Of a stretch of DNA of 64,000 nucleotides, positions 44,083 to 51,294 are shown one piece after another (position 1 is the stretch's first letter; each line of letters opens with the position of its first letter). This DNA is from Thiosocius sp963759055 (GTDB lineage: Bacteria; Pseudomonadota; Gammaproteobacteria; Chromatiales; Chromatiaceae). The translations under genes were made by a program, and so were the position numbers. Where the stretch lies: the NCBI GenBank assembly GCA_963759055.1, contig CAVWYD010000013.1, forward strand, positions 186,001 through 250,000, in the 5' to 3' direction. Under the pieces are notes generated by a model. The model made no database searches. It was not told the DNA's origin and saw nothing but the letters and a program-made list of their open reading frames with translations.

Positions 44083-44968
44083 GCCCAGGATAGGTATCGT
44101 AGGCATACCCGGAAAATGGTCGACCGAGACGCTCGCCGATGCCGCCGAAAAGCGTACCGGCTTCCGCCTGGTCATCGACATGGGCAGGGTCGAGCTCGAT
44201 CTCGAAAACAGGCGCCTGACGTTCGGCGAACATGACCTTTGCCAACTGGACGCCCTCATCGTCAAGAAGATCAGCGCCGAGTACAGCCCGAACACGCTGG
44301 ATCGACTGGAACTCTTGCGGGTTGCGGAAAATGCCGGCGTCAGAGTGTTCAGTGGTGCCGAAAACATGCTGCGACTGATCGACCGTCTGAGTTGCACCGT
44401 CACCCTGCGCAACGCCGGCATCCCGATGCCGGACACCCGGGTCACCGAAGACGTCGACGCCGCAATGAAGGCGGTCAGGGAATTCGGCAGCGCGGTTTTC
44501 AAGCCGCTGTTTTCCACCAAGGCCCGCGGGATGTGCATTATCGATGCCGAACAGTCCGAGAAGACGATGAAGGCCGCCATTCAGGATTTCCGCCGCAACA
44601 ATCCCATGATGTACATCCAGCGCAAGCTCGATCTTTCGGGACGTGACCTGGGCATGGTGTTTCTGGGCGGCAAATACCTCGGCACCTATGCGCGCGTCTC
44701 TCAGGACGACTCCTGGAACACCACCATCAACAGCGGCGGCCGCTATGAGGGCTATTCGCCGCCGGATGACATCATCGATCTGGCCTACCGTGCCCAGGCA
44801 CCGTTCGATATGGATTTCACCACCGTCGATGTCGCGGAGACACCTGACGGCCCTATCGTCTTCGAGGTCTCGGCCTTCGGCGGTTTTCGCGGTGCCCTCG
44901 AGGGCGCCGGCATCGATGCCGCCGGTTCCTACACCGACTACGTAATCGCGAAACTGAAAAAACAATGA
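44075..44968 (+). CDS. ATP-grasp enzyme of the GAK-type cluster (RimK-like)
   Basis: A 297-residue ATP-grasp ligase related to RimK/glutathione-synthetase-type enzymes, which form acyl-phosphate intermediates and amide or similar bonds. Recognisable are the N-terminal RIGIVGIPGKWS, the ATP-lid region AVFKPLFSTKARGMCIID, MMYIQRKLDLSGRDLGMVFL, and the metal-site region GPIVFEVSAFGGFRG. The start is TTG with a strong AAGGAG site eight bases upstream; it overlaps the previous gene by eight bases and the next by four. Ligase partners are unknown. It corresponds to the family curated as GAK-system ATP-grasp enzyme. Confidence 0.88.
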   Translation: MAEPRIGIVGIPGKWSTETLADAAEKRTGFRLVIDMGRVELDLENRRLTFGEHDLCQLDALIVKKISAEYSPNTLDRLELLRVAENAGVRVFSGAENMLRLIDRLSCTVTLRNAGIPMPDTRVTEDVDAAMKAVREFGSAVFKPLFSTKARGMCIIDAEQSEKTMKAAIQDFRRNNPMMYIQRKLDLSGRDLGMVFLGGKYLGTYARVSQDDSWNTTINSGGRYEGYSPPDDIIDLAYRAQAPFDMDFTTVDVAETPDGPIVFEVSAFGGFRGALEGAGIDAAGSYTDYVIAKLKKQ

Positions 44969-46056
44969 GCAAAACAGAAAGCATCGACACCTTCACACAG
45001 GCCTTGTATAACGGCGCCACCCTGTGCGATGAGGCCCTCTACCTGGCACTCGGCGAGTGCACCATCCGTGTGCGCTCGAACTCCGGCGAGCACATCAAGC
45101 AGCTGACACGCTATTTCTCGCACGTCGTCGGTCCTGCCGCGGATCCGGATATCGAGATCATCGCGATCGAACGCGAAGAACCGGATCTGGGGATCGAATT
45201 CACCGACTGGAAACGGGAACCCGGCAAGAGCGGGCGCAAGGACAGTTACCATGACTTCGGCGGCGGTCGCCTGGTACGCAAGGTCCGCACCGGCATGGTC
45301 TTTCTGCAGAGTGCGACGCAACGCATCGCGGCCGGTCCCTGCATCCGCTACGACAACCAGGTGATCAACTTCATCAATGCCCAGTACATGAACTGGCTGC
45401 AGAATCGCGGCTGGCTGATCTGTCACGCCGCGGGCCTGGTGGAGAATGGGCGCACCCTGGGCATCGCCGGTTTCTCGGGCGGCGGGAAATCCACCCTGAT
45501 GCTGCACATGATGGAGCACCCCGAGATCAACTACCTGACCAACGACCGCCTGTTCATCCGCGCAGAGGATGCTGGGGTCCAGGCCGCGGGCATACCCAAG
45601 CTGCCGCGCGTAAATCCGGGCACCATCGTCCACAACCCGCGCCTGCACGCACTGATCCCGGCGGCTGAACGCGAAGCGCTGCTGGCGCTGCCGAACGAGC
45701 AACTATGGGAGCTGGAAGACAAATACGACGTATTGATCGACCAGGTCTACGGCCCGGATCGCTTTACCGTCGAGAAGCCGCTGGGCGCCTTCCTGGTACT
45801 GAATTGGAAGCGCAACAGTGACGAACCGCTGAAGCTGCAACGGATTGAACTGTCTGAACGACGCGATCTCTTGAGCGCGATCATGAAATCACCCGGACCC
45901 TTCTACCAGTTCGCCGACGGCAGCTTCTTTGACGACGACATGCCGCTGAATGAACAGGCCTACCTCGAAACCCTCGCGGATATCGCGGTCTACGAGGCCA
46001 GCGGAGGTATAGACTTCGAGGCCATGGCCGAACGTATCGACCAATTACTGGGGTGA
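44965..46056 (+). CDS. HprK-related kinase B
   Basis: A 363-residue P-loop kinase related to the HPr kinase/phosphorylase C-terminal domain. Walker A is GFSGGGKST (169-177) and is followed by LTNDRLFIRAED, resembling the HprK acidic site, and IPKLPRVNPGTIVHNPRL. The N-terminal 160 residues match no HPr-kinase sensor domain I know. No HPr or PTS gene is nearby, so the target is not classical HPr. The start overlaps the ATP-grasp stop (ATGA) and the next gene starts six bases after the stop. Confidence 0.88.
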   Translation: MSKTESIDTFTQALYNGATLCDEALYLALGECTIRVRSNSGEHIKQLTRYFSHVVGPAADPDIEIIAIEREEPDLGIEFTDWKREPGKSGRKDSYHDFGGGRLVRKVRTGMVFLQSATQRIAAGPCIRYDNQVINFINAQYMNWLQNRGWLICHAAGLVENGRTLGIAGFSGGGKSTLMLHMMEHPEINYLTNDRLFIRAEDAGVQAAGIPKLPRVNPGTIVHNPRLHALIPAAEREALLALPNEQLWELEDKYDVLIDQVYGPDRFTVEKPLGAFLVLNWKRNSDEPLKLQRIELSERRDLLSAIMKSPGPFYQFADGSFFDDDMPLNEQAYLETLADIAVYEASGGIDFEAMAERIDQLLG

Positions 46057-46062
46057 GCCATC

Positions 46063-47031
46063 ATGACACGTGAACTGTTGTTGCTGCGGCATGGGAAATC
46101 GGACTGGAAAACGGATACCGACGACTTCCACCGCCCGCTCAAGGACCGCGGCAAACGGGGCGCGCAACGCATCGGGGTCTGGCTGCTGCAGCAAAAACTC
46201 ATCCCGGACCTGGTGATCGCCTCACCCGCCGAGCGTGCACTGGTTACCGCCGAGAAGTGCTGCAAAGCGATGGGGATCCCTGCAAGCCGCATCAGGCAGG
46301 ACAACAGGATCTATCTGGCCGAGCCCGGTCGACTGATGGAGGTGCTCGCGGACTGCCCGGCAGAGGCGCACAGGGTGATGCTGGTGGGCCACAACCCTGG
46401 GCTGGAGATGCTGCTCAGATATCTCGCAGACAAACCGCCCTCGATCCCGCCGGACGGCAAACTGTTACCCACCGCCACCCTCGCCCAATTGCTGATACCA
46501 GGCACCTGGAAGTCTCTGGATCAGGGGCAGGCGCGGTTGACGCAAGTGCTGCGCGCCTCCAGCCTGCCGAAGAAATTCCCCTTCCCCGCCCCAAACGGCG
46601 ACGAAGCCCGGGACCGGCCCGCCTATTACTACACCCAGTCATCGGTAATCCCATACCGCGTCAACGAAAACGGTGTGGAGATACTGATCGTCCGTTCCAG
46701 CCAGGACAAACATTGGGTAATCCCCAAAGGGATTGCCGACCCCGGCCTCAGCCTGCAGGAATCGGCGGGCAAGGAGGCCTGGGAAGAGGCCGGCGTCGAG
46801 GGCCGGGTCCTCGAGGAGCCCATCGGCAGCTACAGCTACCCCAAATGGGGGGCGACATGCACGGTCACCGTGTACCCGATGGAGGTCAGTCGTCAACTGA
46901 CGCAGGAGGAATGGGAAGAGGACCATCGCGGGCGCGAATGGGTTTCGGCCAAGAAGGCCGCCAGCATGCTCAGACAAGCCGAACTCGGGCCCCTGGTTCT
47001 GGCACTCGAAGAACGGCTCACCAGGGACTGA
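46063..47031 (+). CDS. SixA-like histidine phosphatase fused to a DIPP-like Nudix domain
   Basis: A 322-residue fusion. Residues 1-155 are a SixA-type histidine phosphatase: LLLLRHGKSDW with the phospho-accepting His, SPAERALVTAEKC, and VGHNPGLEMLL with the second His. Residues about 190-315 are a Nudix domain: HWVIPKGIADPGLSLQES followed by KEAWEEAGV, in the PKG-type form seen in diphosphoinositol/diadenosine polyphosphate hydrolases. The order is the reverse of mycobacterial MutT1. A two-step removal of pyrophosphate then phosphate from one substrate is an attractive but unproven idea. It starts six bases after the kinase stop. Confidence 0.88.
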   Translation: MTRELLLLRHGKSDWKTDTDDFHRPLKDRGKRGAQRIGVWLLQQKLIPDLVIASPAERALVTAEKCCKAMGIPASRIRQDNRIYLAEPGRLMEVLADCPAEAHRVMLVGHNPGLEMLLRYLADKPPSIPPDGKLLPTATLAQLLIPGTWKSLDQGQARLTQVLRASSLPKKFPFPAPNGDEARDRPAYYYTQSSVIPYRVNENGVEILIVRSSQDKHWVIPKGIADPGLSLQESAGKEAWEEAGVEGRVLEEPIGSYSYPKWGATCTVTVYPMEVSRQLTQEEWEEDHRGREWVSAKKAASMLRQAELGPLVLALEERLTRD

Positions 47032-47035
47032 GACC

Positions 47036-47743
47036 ATGCCGAGGTTGATTGCGGCGCTGATTCGTCACGGTGACTATCGGCAACTGCCGGACACACCCAG
47101 CGCCCACCAACCCTTCCCTCTTACGCCAGAGGGTGAGGCACAGGCAAGACAGGCAGGTGCCGCTCTGCGAAATACAATCAGTATCGAAGGCTGGGTACTG
47201 TCACCCGCCGTGGACAGTTCGCAGCTGTTGCGCGCATGGCAGACCGCGCGGATCATCAATGAGGAGCTGGCCGAAAGGTTCGAGACCCCTCCGCAACTGA
47301 CAGGCTTCGATGATCTTGCCGAGCGGGGACTGGGCAGTGCGGCCAACCTCACCATAGCCGCCATCGAGGCAGTCGTTCGCGAAGACCCAAGGTTTGAGGA
47401 ACTTCCGGCAGACTGGAAATCAAACAGTGGTTTCAGGCTGCCATTGCAGGGCGCCGAGTCGCTGCTCGAGGCCGGCGAGCGCGTCGCCGCGCATATCCGC
47501 CGGCAGATGGAGACGCTGGCTGCTCAGAAACCGACCCACGACACCCTGAAACTCTTCGTCGGCCATGGCGCCGCATTTCGCCACGCCGCCTACCACATGG
47601 GAGTGTTGTCTTTTGACCAGATTGCGCAGTTGAGCATGTACCACGCTCAGCCGGTCTTTCTGGAATTCCTCTCGGACAATCGTTGGCAGCATGTCGGTGG
47701 CGAATGGAAGGTTCGCGCCAAACACAGCGAATATACGGATTGA
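47036..47743 (+). CDS. Histidine phosphatase superfamily protein
   Basis: A 235-residue phosphatase of the phosphoglycerate mutase-like fold. The catalytic RHG lies at ALIRHGDYRQLP (10-12). LTPEGEAQARQAG and SPAVDSSQLLRAWQTA follow, and the late motif FVGHGAAFRHAAYHMG carries the second catalytic His. It begins four bases after the SixA-Nudix gene, so it belongs to the same operon. Substrate unknown; it is a stand-alone relative of the neighbouring fusion's first domain. Confidence 0.87.
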   Translation: MPRLIAALIRHGDYRQLPDTPSAHQPFPLTPEGEAQARQAGAALRNTISIEGWVLSPAVDSSQLLRAWQTARIINEELAERFETPPQLTGFDDLAERGLGSAANLTIAAIEAVVREDPRFEELPADWKSNSGFRLPLQGAESLLEAGERVAAHIRRQMETLAAQKPTHDTLKLFVGHGAAFRHAAYHMGVLSFDQIAQLSMYHAQPVFLEFLSDNRWQHVGGEWKVRAKHSEYTD

Positions 47744-47788
47744 TTGGCGCACAGTTACCTTTATCCACGGACCCGATAGCTCAGCACG

Positions 47789-49102
47789 ATGCCTAAGAAG
47801 AAGCACAAATTAAAACTCCCCAAGTATCGTGGCAAACGTTGGATACGTGATGGCCTGCCGAGCACGGGGCAGAAATGGATCCCGGGCAAACACCGTTCGG
47901 CGAACAAGGAACGCGCCCTGGGCCTTGCGCTGACAAACGCGGTCTCGTACAGCCCCTGGAAGTGGCCGAAACGCCCGATCTACTTTCTGGCCGATCCCCA
48001 TGCCGACGCCGAGGCATTCAATGCCTCACTGGTTGCATCCGGTGGCGTACGCAAGACGGGTCCCGGATATTTTGACATCAAGCTCACCAAGCCGGGTCGC
48101 AAGGGCCTGTTCATTATCGGCGGCGATTGCATGGACAAGGGCCCGAGCAGTCTCGAGGTGCTGCGCAGCGTACGCAACTTCATGCGCACAGGCGCCAGAG
48201 TAAAGCTGCTGGTCGGAAATCATGACATCCGCCTGCTGATGGGTCTGCGTGCCATGGCGTTGAAACGCGACACCCTGACCGAACATTTTTTTGTCCGCAT
48301 GGGGCCAAAGGTCGTGCCGCTCCTGAAGGAGATCCATACGGAGTACCTCGGCGGCAAGAAGAAACTGCGCGGCGTACCGGACAAACAGGCGTGCCGGCAG
48401 GCCCTGTATCCATCGCCGGACTGGTTCGACGAGTTCCCAAAAAAGGCAGCCCATTCGATATCGAAGGCCGGCATCGAACGTGAAATCACGCGCATGCGCA
48501 AGAAGATCAAAATCTTCGAAAAGACGTGTGATGAAGCAGGCCTGTCATTGCGTGATGTCTATGCGACGGCACAGAAATGCACCGAACTCTTTCTCAAGCG
48601 AGGTGGCGAGTTCGCCTGGTTTTACCGCGACATGCAACTTGCCTATCGCGAGGGCTCATTTCTTTTCATCCACGCCGGGCTTGACGATCAGATAACCAGC
48701 CTGATCGAAAAGAAGAGCGTTCGGCATCTGAACCGTCTGTACAAGAAGCAGATCAAACGTGATCTGTTCGATTTCTATTACGGTCCGCTTGCGAACACCA
48801 TGCGCACCAAATACCGTGACGTCGACAAGCCGTTGAGCCGGCAGGGTGTTGAGCGCGCATACCGCCAGGGCATACACGTCATCGTGCACGGGCATCGCAA
48901 CATCACAAACGGTCAGCGCATCATGCTGCGCAGGGGCATGATCCATATCGAGAGCGATATCACCATGGACCGGAACTCACGCAGGAAAGAGGGCCTCGAA
49001 GGCTATGGCGCTGGCGTCACCATCGTTGACCGGAAAAGGATCATCGGCATCAGTACCGACTATCCGCATGCCAAAATCTTCGAGCCCGAAGACTATTTTT
49101 AA
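47789..49102 (+). CDS. PPP-like metallophosphoesterase of the GAK-type cluster
   Basis: A 437-residue calcineurin-like phosphatase. The metal-site motifs are in order: LADPHADAEAF (Asp69, His71), GGDCMDKGPS (Asp113), VGNHDIRLL (Asn144, His145, Asp146), FIHAGLDDQ and VIVHGHRNI. The GD-x-x-D-K-G plus GNHD pattern is closest to PPP-type Ser/Thr phosphatases. It has a very basic N-terminus (MPKKKHKLKLPKYRGKRW) and a Lys-rich inserted helix near residues 230-260. It could reverse the action of the two kinases upstream. No signal peptide is seen, so it is cytoplasmic. Confidence 0.88.
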   Translation: MPKKKHKLKLPKYRGKRWIRDGLPSTGQKWIPGKHRSANKERALGLALTNAVSYSPWKWPKRPIYFLADPHADAEAFNASLVASGGVRKTGPGYFDIKLTKPGRKGLFIIGGDCMDKGPSSLEVLRSVRNFMRTGARVKLLVGNHDIRLLMGLRAMALKRDTLTEHFFVRMGPKVVPLLKEIHTEYLGGKKKLRGVPDKQACRQALYPSPDWFDEFPKKAAHSISKAGIEREITRMRKKIKIFEKTCDEAGLSLRDVYATAQKCTELFLKRGGEFAWFYRDMQLAYREGSFLFIHAGLDDQITSLIEKKSVRHLNRLYKKQIKRDLFDFYYGPLANTMRTKYRDVDKPLSRQGVERAYRQGIHVIVHGHRNITNGQRIMLRRGMIHIESDITMDRNSRRKEGLEGYGAGVTIVDRKRIIGISTDYPHAKIFEPEDYF

Positions 49103-49121
49103 CCACTAGCGAAGCAAGCCA

Positions 49122-49400
49122 ATGCGCCAAAGTAAAAACAGCTTCAGACATGAATCCCTTCAGGATGCCGAAACCATACAGGACATCCTTAAATCCCTGA
49201 GCAAGGGTATCGCAAAGGGAAAACTCTCGTTCAGCGATGAAGACGGCGAGATCGTCATGGAACCCGAGGGCCTGTTGAACCTTAAAGTCACCGCGAGCCA
49301 GGACGAGGGCAGACACCGGGTCAATATCCGCATCACCTGGCAGGCAGAGGAAACGGTGAAACAGACAAAGCCATTGCACGTGAATGCCGGCGGGAAATAG
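49122..49400 (+). CDS. Amphi-Trp domain protein
   Basis: A 92-residue protein with an N-terminal charged helix (FRHESLQDAETIQDILKSLS) and then alternating strands (GKLSFSDEDGEIVMEPEG) ending in RVNIRITWQAEE with the conserved Trp (73). This fits the amphi-Trp domain that gives the GAK system its 'A'. With no catalytic residues it is a candidate substrate, carrier or adaptor for the kinases and phosphatases upstream; that is inference. It is the last cluster gene on this strand, 19 bp after the phosphatase. Confidence 0.8.
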   Translation: MRQSKNSFRHESLQDAETIQDILKSLSKGIAKGKLSFSDEDGEIVMEPEGLLNLKVTASQDEGRHRVNIRITWQAEETVKQTKPLHVNAGGK

Positions 49401-49519
49401 GCTGCAACAACGATGGCGACAGGCTGCTAGCATTAATTTGATCTCAAGGGTTTTTTGTGCCCTCCGGGTGCGTGTCCTCTTTGCGCACGCATGATGCCAA
49501 CAACACGAGGAATCCTGCC

Positions 49520-50350
49520 ATGGCCAAAGACACCCTACCGGCAATCGGCGAAAATGAAGCCAGCGGCGAGATCGCGGAACTCTATGCCGATATTCGCCAA
49601 ACCCTTAACGTCACCGCCATCAACTATGTCTGGCGACACATCGCCACCATCGATGGCGGCTTGCGCTGGGCCTGGGAAGCGGCCAGGCCGATGTTCGTCT
49701 CCGGGCGCGTTGAAAGCGAATCTGAACACCTGCTTGCCCAGCTTGCGTACCCGAAGCTGCCAGTGTTGAGCGACACCACCCTTTCCCTCGTGGGAGTCGG
49801 TGGTGACGGCCGCGACACGATCGGCGCCATTCTCGATACCTACAACCGCGGCAATCTGCTGAACATGGTGTCCCTGTCCGCCCTGCTCGCCGAGCCCGTC
49901 ACGCCACCCGCCGGAAAGCGTCCCCGAGCCGAACTGCCGTTCACAAACCTGGCCCTGCCGCCGATCCCGGAGGTGGCCGACCTGTCCGATGAGGTCAGTG
50001 AACAGGTACTGGTCCTCAATTCGATGGGGGCCAAGCCGGGGCCGAACCGCGTGGTGGCCAGCATCTACAAGCACATTGCCCTATGGCCGGGTTACCTCTC
50101 ACTCAGCTGGGCGCAGTTGGCCGCGATGCATACAGACGGCTCGCTGTTGCACCTTATCGAGGACACCCAGCAGAAAGCGCGGCTGCACTCAGCCTACCTT
50201 GCCGGCAACCTCGGGCCACGCCCCGCCGGCCCGGTGGCGGATCGGGTGCGCAGCACCGTCGATGAATTCACCGATACGGTGATCGCCCGCATGATCCCCA
50301 TCGGCCAGATGCTGCGCCAGTCGTTAAGAAATGGGGGCGCACCGAGCTAG
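49520..50350 (+). CDS. DehI-fold protein (halocarboxylic acid dehalogenase DehI-like)
   Basis: A 276-residue, mostly helical protein. The N-terminal third aligns by eye with DehI of Pseudomonas putida: EASGEIAELYADIRQTLNV matches the DehI start pattern, followed by the A-T-x-x-G-x-L-x-x-A-W region (ATIDGGLRWAWEAA). The duplicated layout recurs near YKHIALWPGYLSLSW. Most members of this family are untested, so dehalogenase activity must not be assumed. I chose the ATG at 49520 with GAGGA before it; a longer frame starts in the leader. It lies 119 bp after the amphi-Trp gene and may be a separate transcript. Confidence 0.75.
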   Translation: MAKDTLPAIGENEASGEIAELYADIRQTLNVTAINYVWRHIATIDGGLRWAWEAARPMFVSGRVESESEHLLAQLAYPKLPVLSDTTLSLVGVGGDGRDTIGAILDTYNRGNLLNMVSLSALLAEPVTPPAGKRPRAELPFTNLALPPIPEVADLSDEVSEQVLVLNSMGAKPGPNRVVASIYKHIALWPGYLSLSWAQLAAMHTDGSLLHLIEDTQQKARLHSAYLAGNLGPRPAGPVADRVRSTVDEFTDTVIARMIPIGQMLRQSLRNGGAPS

Positions 50351-50598
50351 AGATTCTCTGGCTTCGCTAGCCTGCCAGCAGATTGGCAGTGGCACCCGGT
50401 GGGATGTCGATGTCGATGTTGATGGATGGCCTAACAGCTAAAGGTAGGCGGCTTTATTGTCGGCAAACCTGTGCGGCCGAGCTGCTAGACTTTCACCTGA
50501 ATTTCCAGTCAACAGGTCCCCGTGCGAAAGCGTGATTATTTTTGCCTTTCGAAGCTGGGATGTACCCCGTGTCAGCTATTAAGTCAGGAGAATCAAAC

Positions 50599-50889
50599 AT
50601 GTATGCGGTGGTTAGAAACTATTCCGGCGCAGGAGCAAAAGAACTCTTCGACCTTCTAGACGAACGGAAAACTGATGTCGAAACGCGTCTGCGGGCGGTC
50701 GCCGGCTTTGTGTCTTACACCCTTATTCGGACCAACGATGGCGGTGTTTCCCTGACAGTCTGCCAAGACCAGGGCGGTACTGACGAAAGCAGCCAAGTGA
50801 CGCGTGATTGGGTCAAAGCCAATGCTGTCGACTTGAATACCGACCCACCGACGGTCTCCAAGGGTCCCGTCATCCTACATTTAACCTGA
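50599..50889 (+). CDS. Small ABM-like (dimeric ferredoxin-like fold) protein, unknown function
   Basis: A 96-residue soluble protein: MYAVVRNYSGAGAKELFDLL, then GFVSYTLIRTNDGGVSLTVC, then VTRDWVKANAVDL. The beta-alpha-beta pattern resembles stress-responsive/ABM-type dimeric barrels, but no catalytic residue is evident. The ATG at 50599 follows AGGAG at ideal spacing; an upstream frame to 50542 lacks such a site. The 248 bp before it hold a short GATGTC-type direct repeat near 50403 and no gene. Confidence 0.65.
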   Translation: MYAVVRNYSGAGAKELFDLLDERKTDVETRLRAVAGFVSYTLIRTNDGGVSLTVCQDQGGTDESSQVTRDWVKANAVDLNTDPPTVSKGPVILHLT

Positions 50890-50981
50890 CCCTGACCCCA
50901 GGCGGATGCTGGCCGGGCGCCTTCGGGTCCGACGTTGGCTTCCAGTCAGTGTCAGGTGAGGTTTCGACCATCACTGCTTGA

Positions 50982-51209
50982 TCATCCAAAAAACGCGCGA
51001 ATGGTGTAGGTCACTACGACGATAAGAATGAATATTCCGATGCCCAAAGCCATCTTGCGAGGAACTGAGGCCTCGTCCTGGGGGCCAAGAAAAAAACGCG
51101 CTCCTGCCAGGACCACTGCAACTCCGAGTACGAGCCTGGCATTCGAAATGTCACCGACATAGAAACTATACAGACTGGCAACAAAGAACGCCGACGCAAG
51201 AAGATACAT
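50982..51209 (-). CDS. Small membrane protein, unknown function
   Basis: A 75-residue protein with three hydrophobic segments (about 2-20, 25-43 and 53-73) and a short polar loop (GPQDEASVPRK). I chose the ATG at 51209, preceded by GGAAA. A TTG at 51254 would add a polar N-terminus (AGNVCAAESSETEH) and is possible. It lies downstream of the AsmA gene on the same strand. No family recognised. Confidence 0.5.
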   Translation of the reverse strand: MYLLASAFFVASLYSFYVGDISNARLVLGVAVVLAGARFFLGPQDEASVPRKMALGIGIFILIVVVTYTIRAFFG

Positions 51210-51294
51210 ATGTTCAGTTTCCGATGATTCCGCTGCGCACACATTACCAGCCAAAGCCGGCGCAGCGGAACCCGCTTGAGAACGCGGCGGCTGC

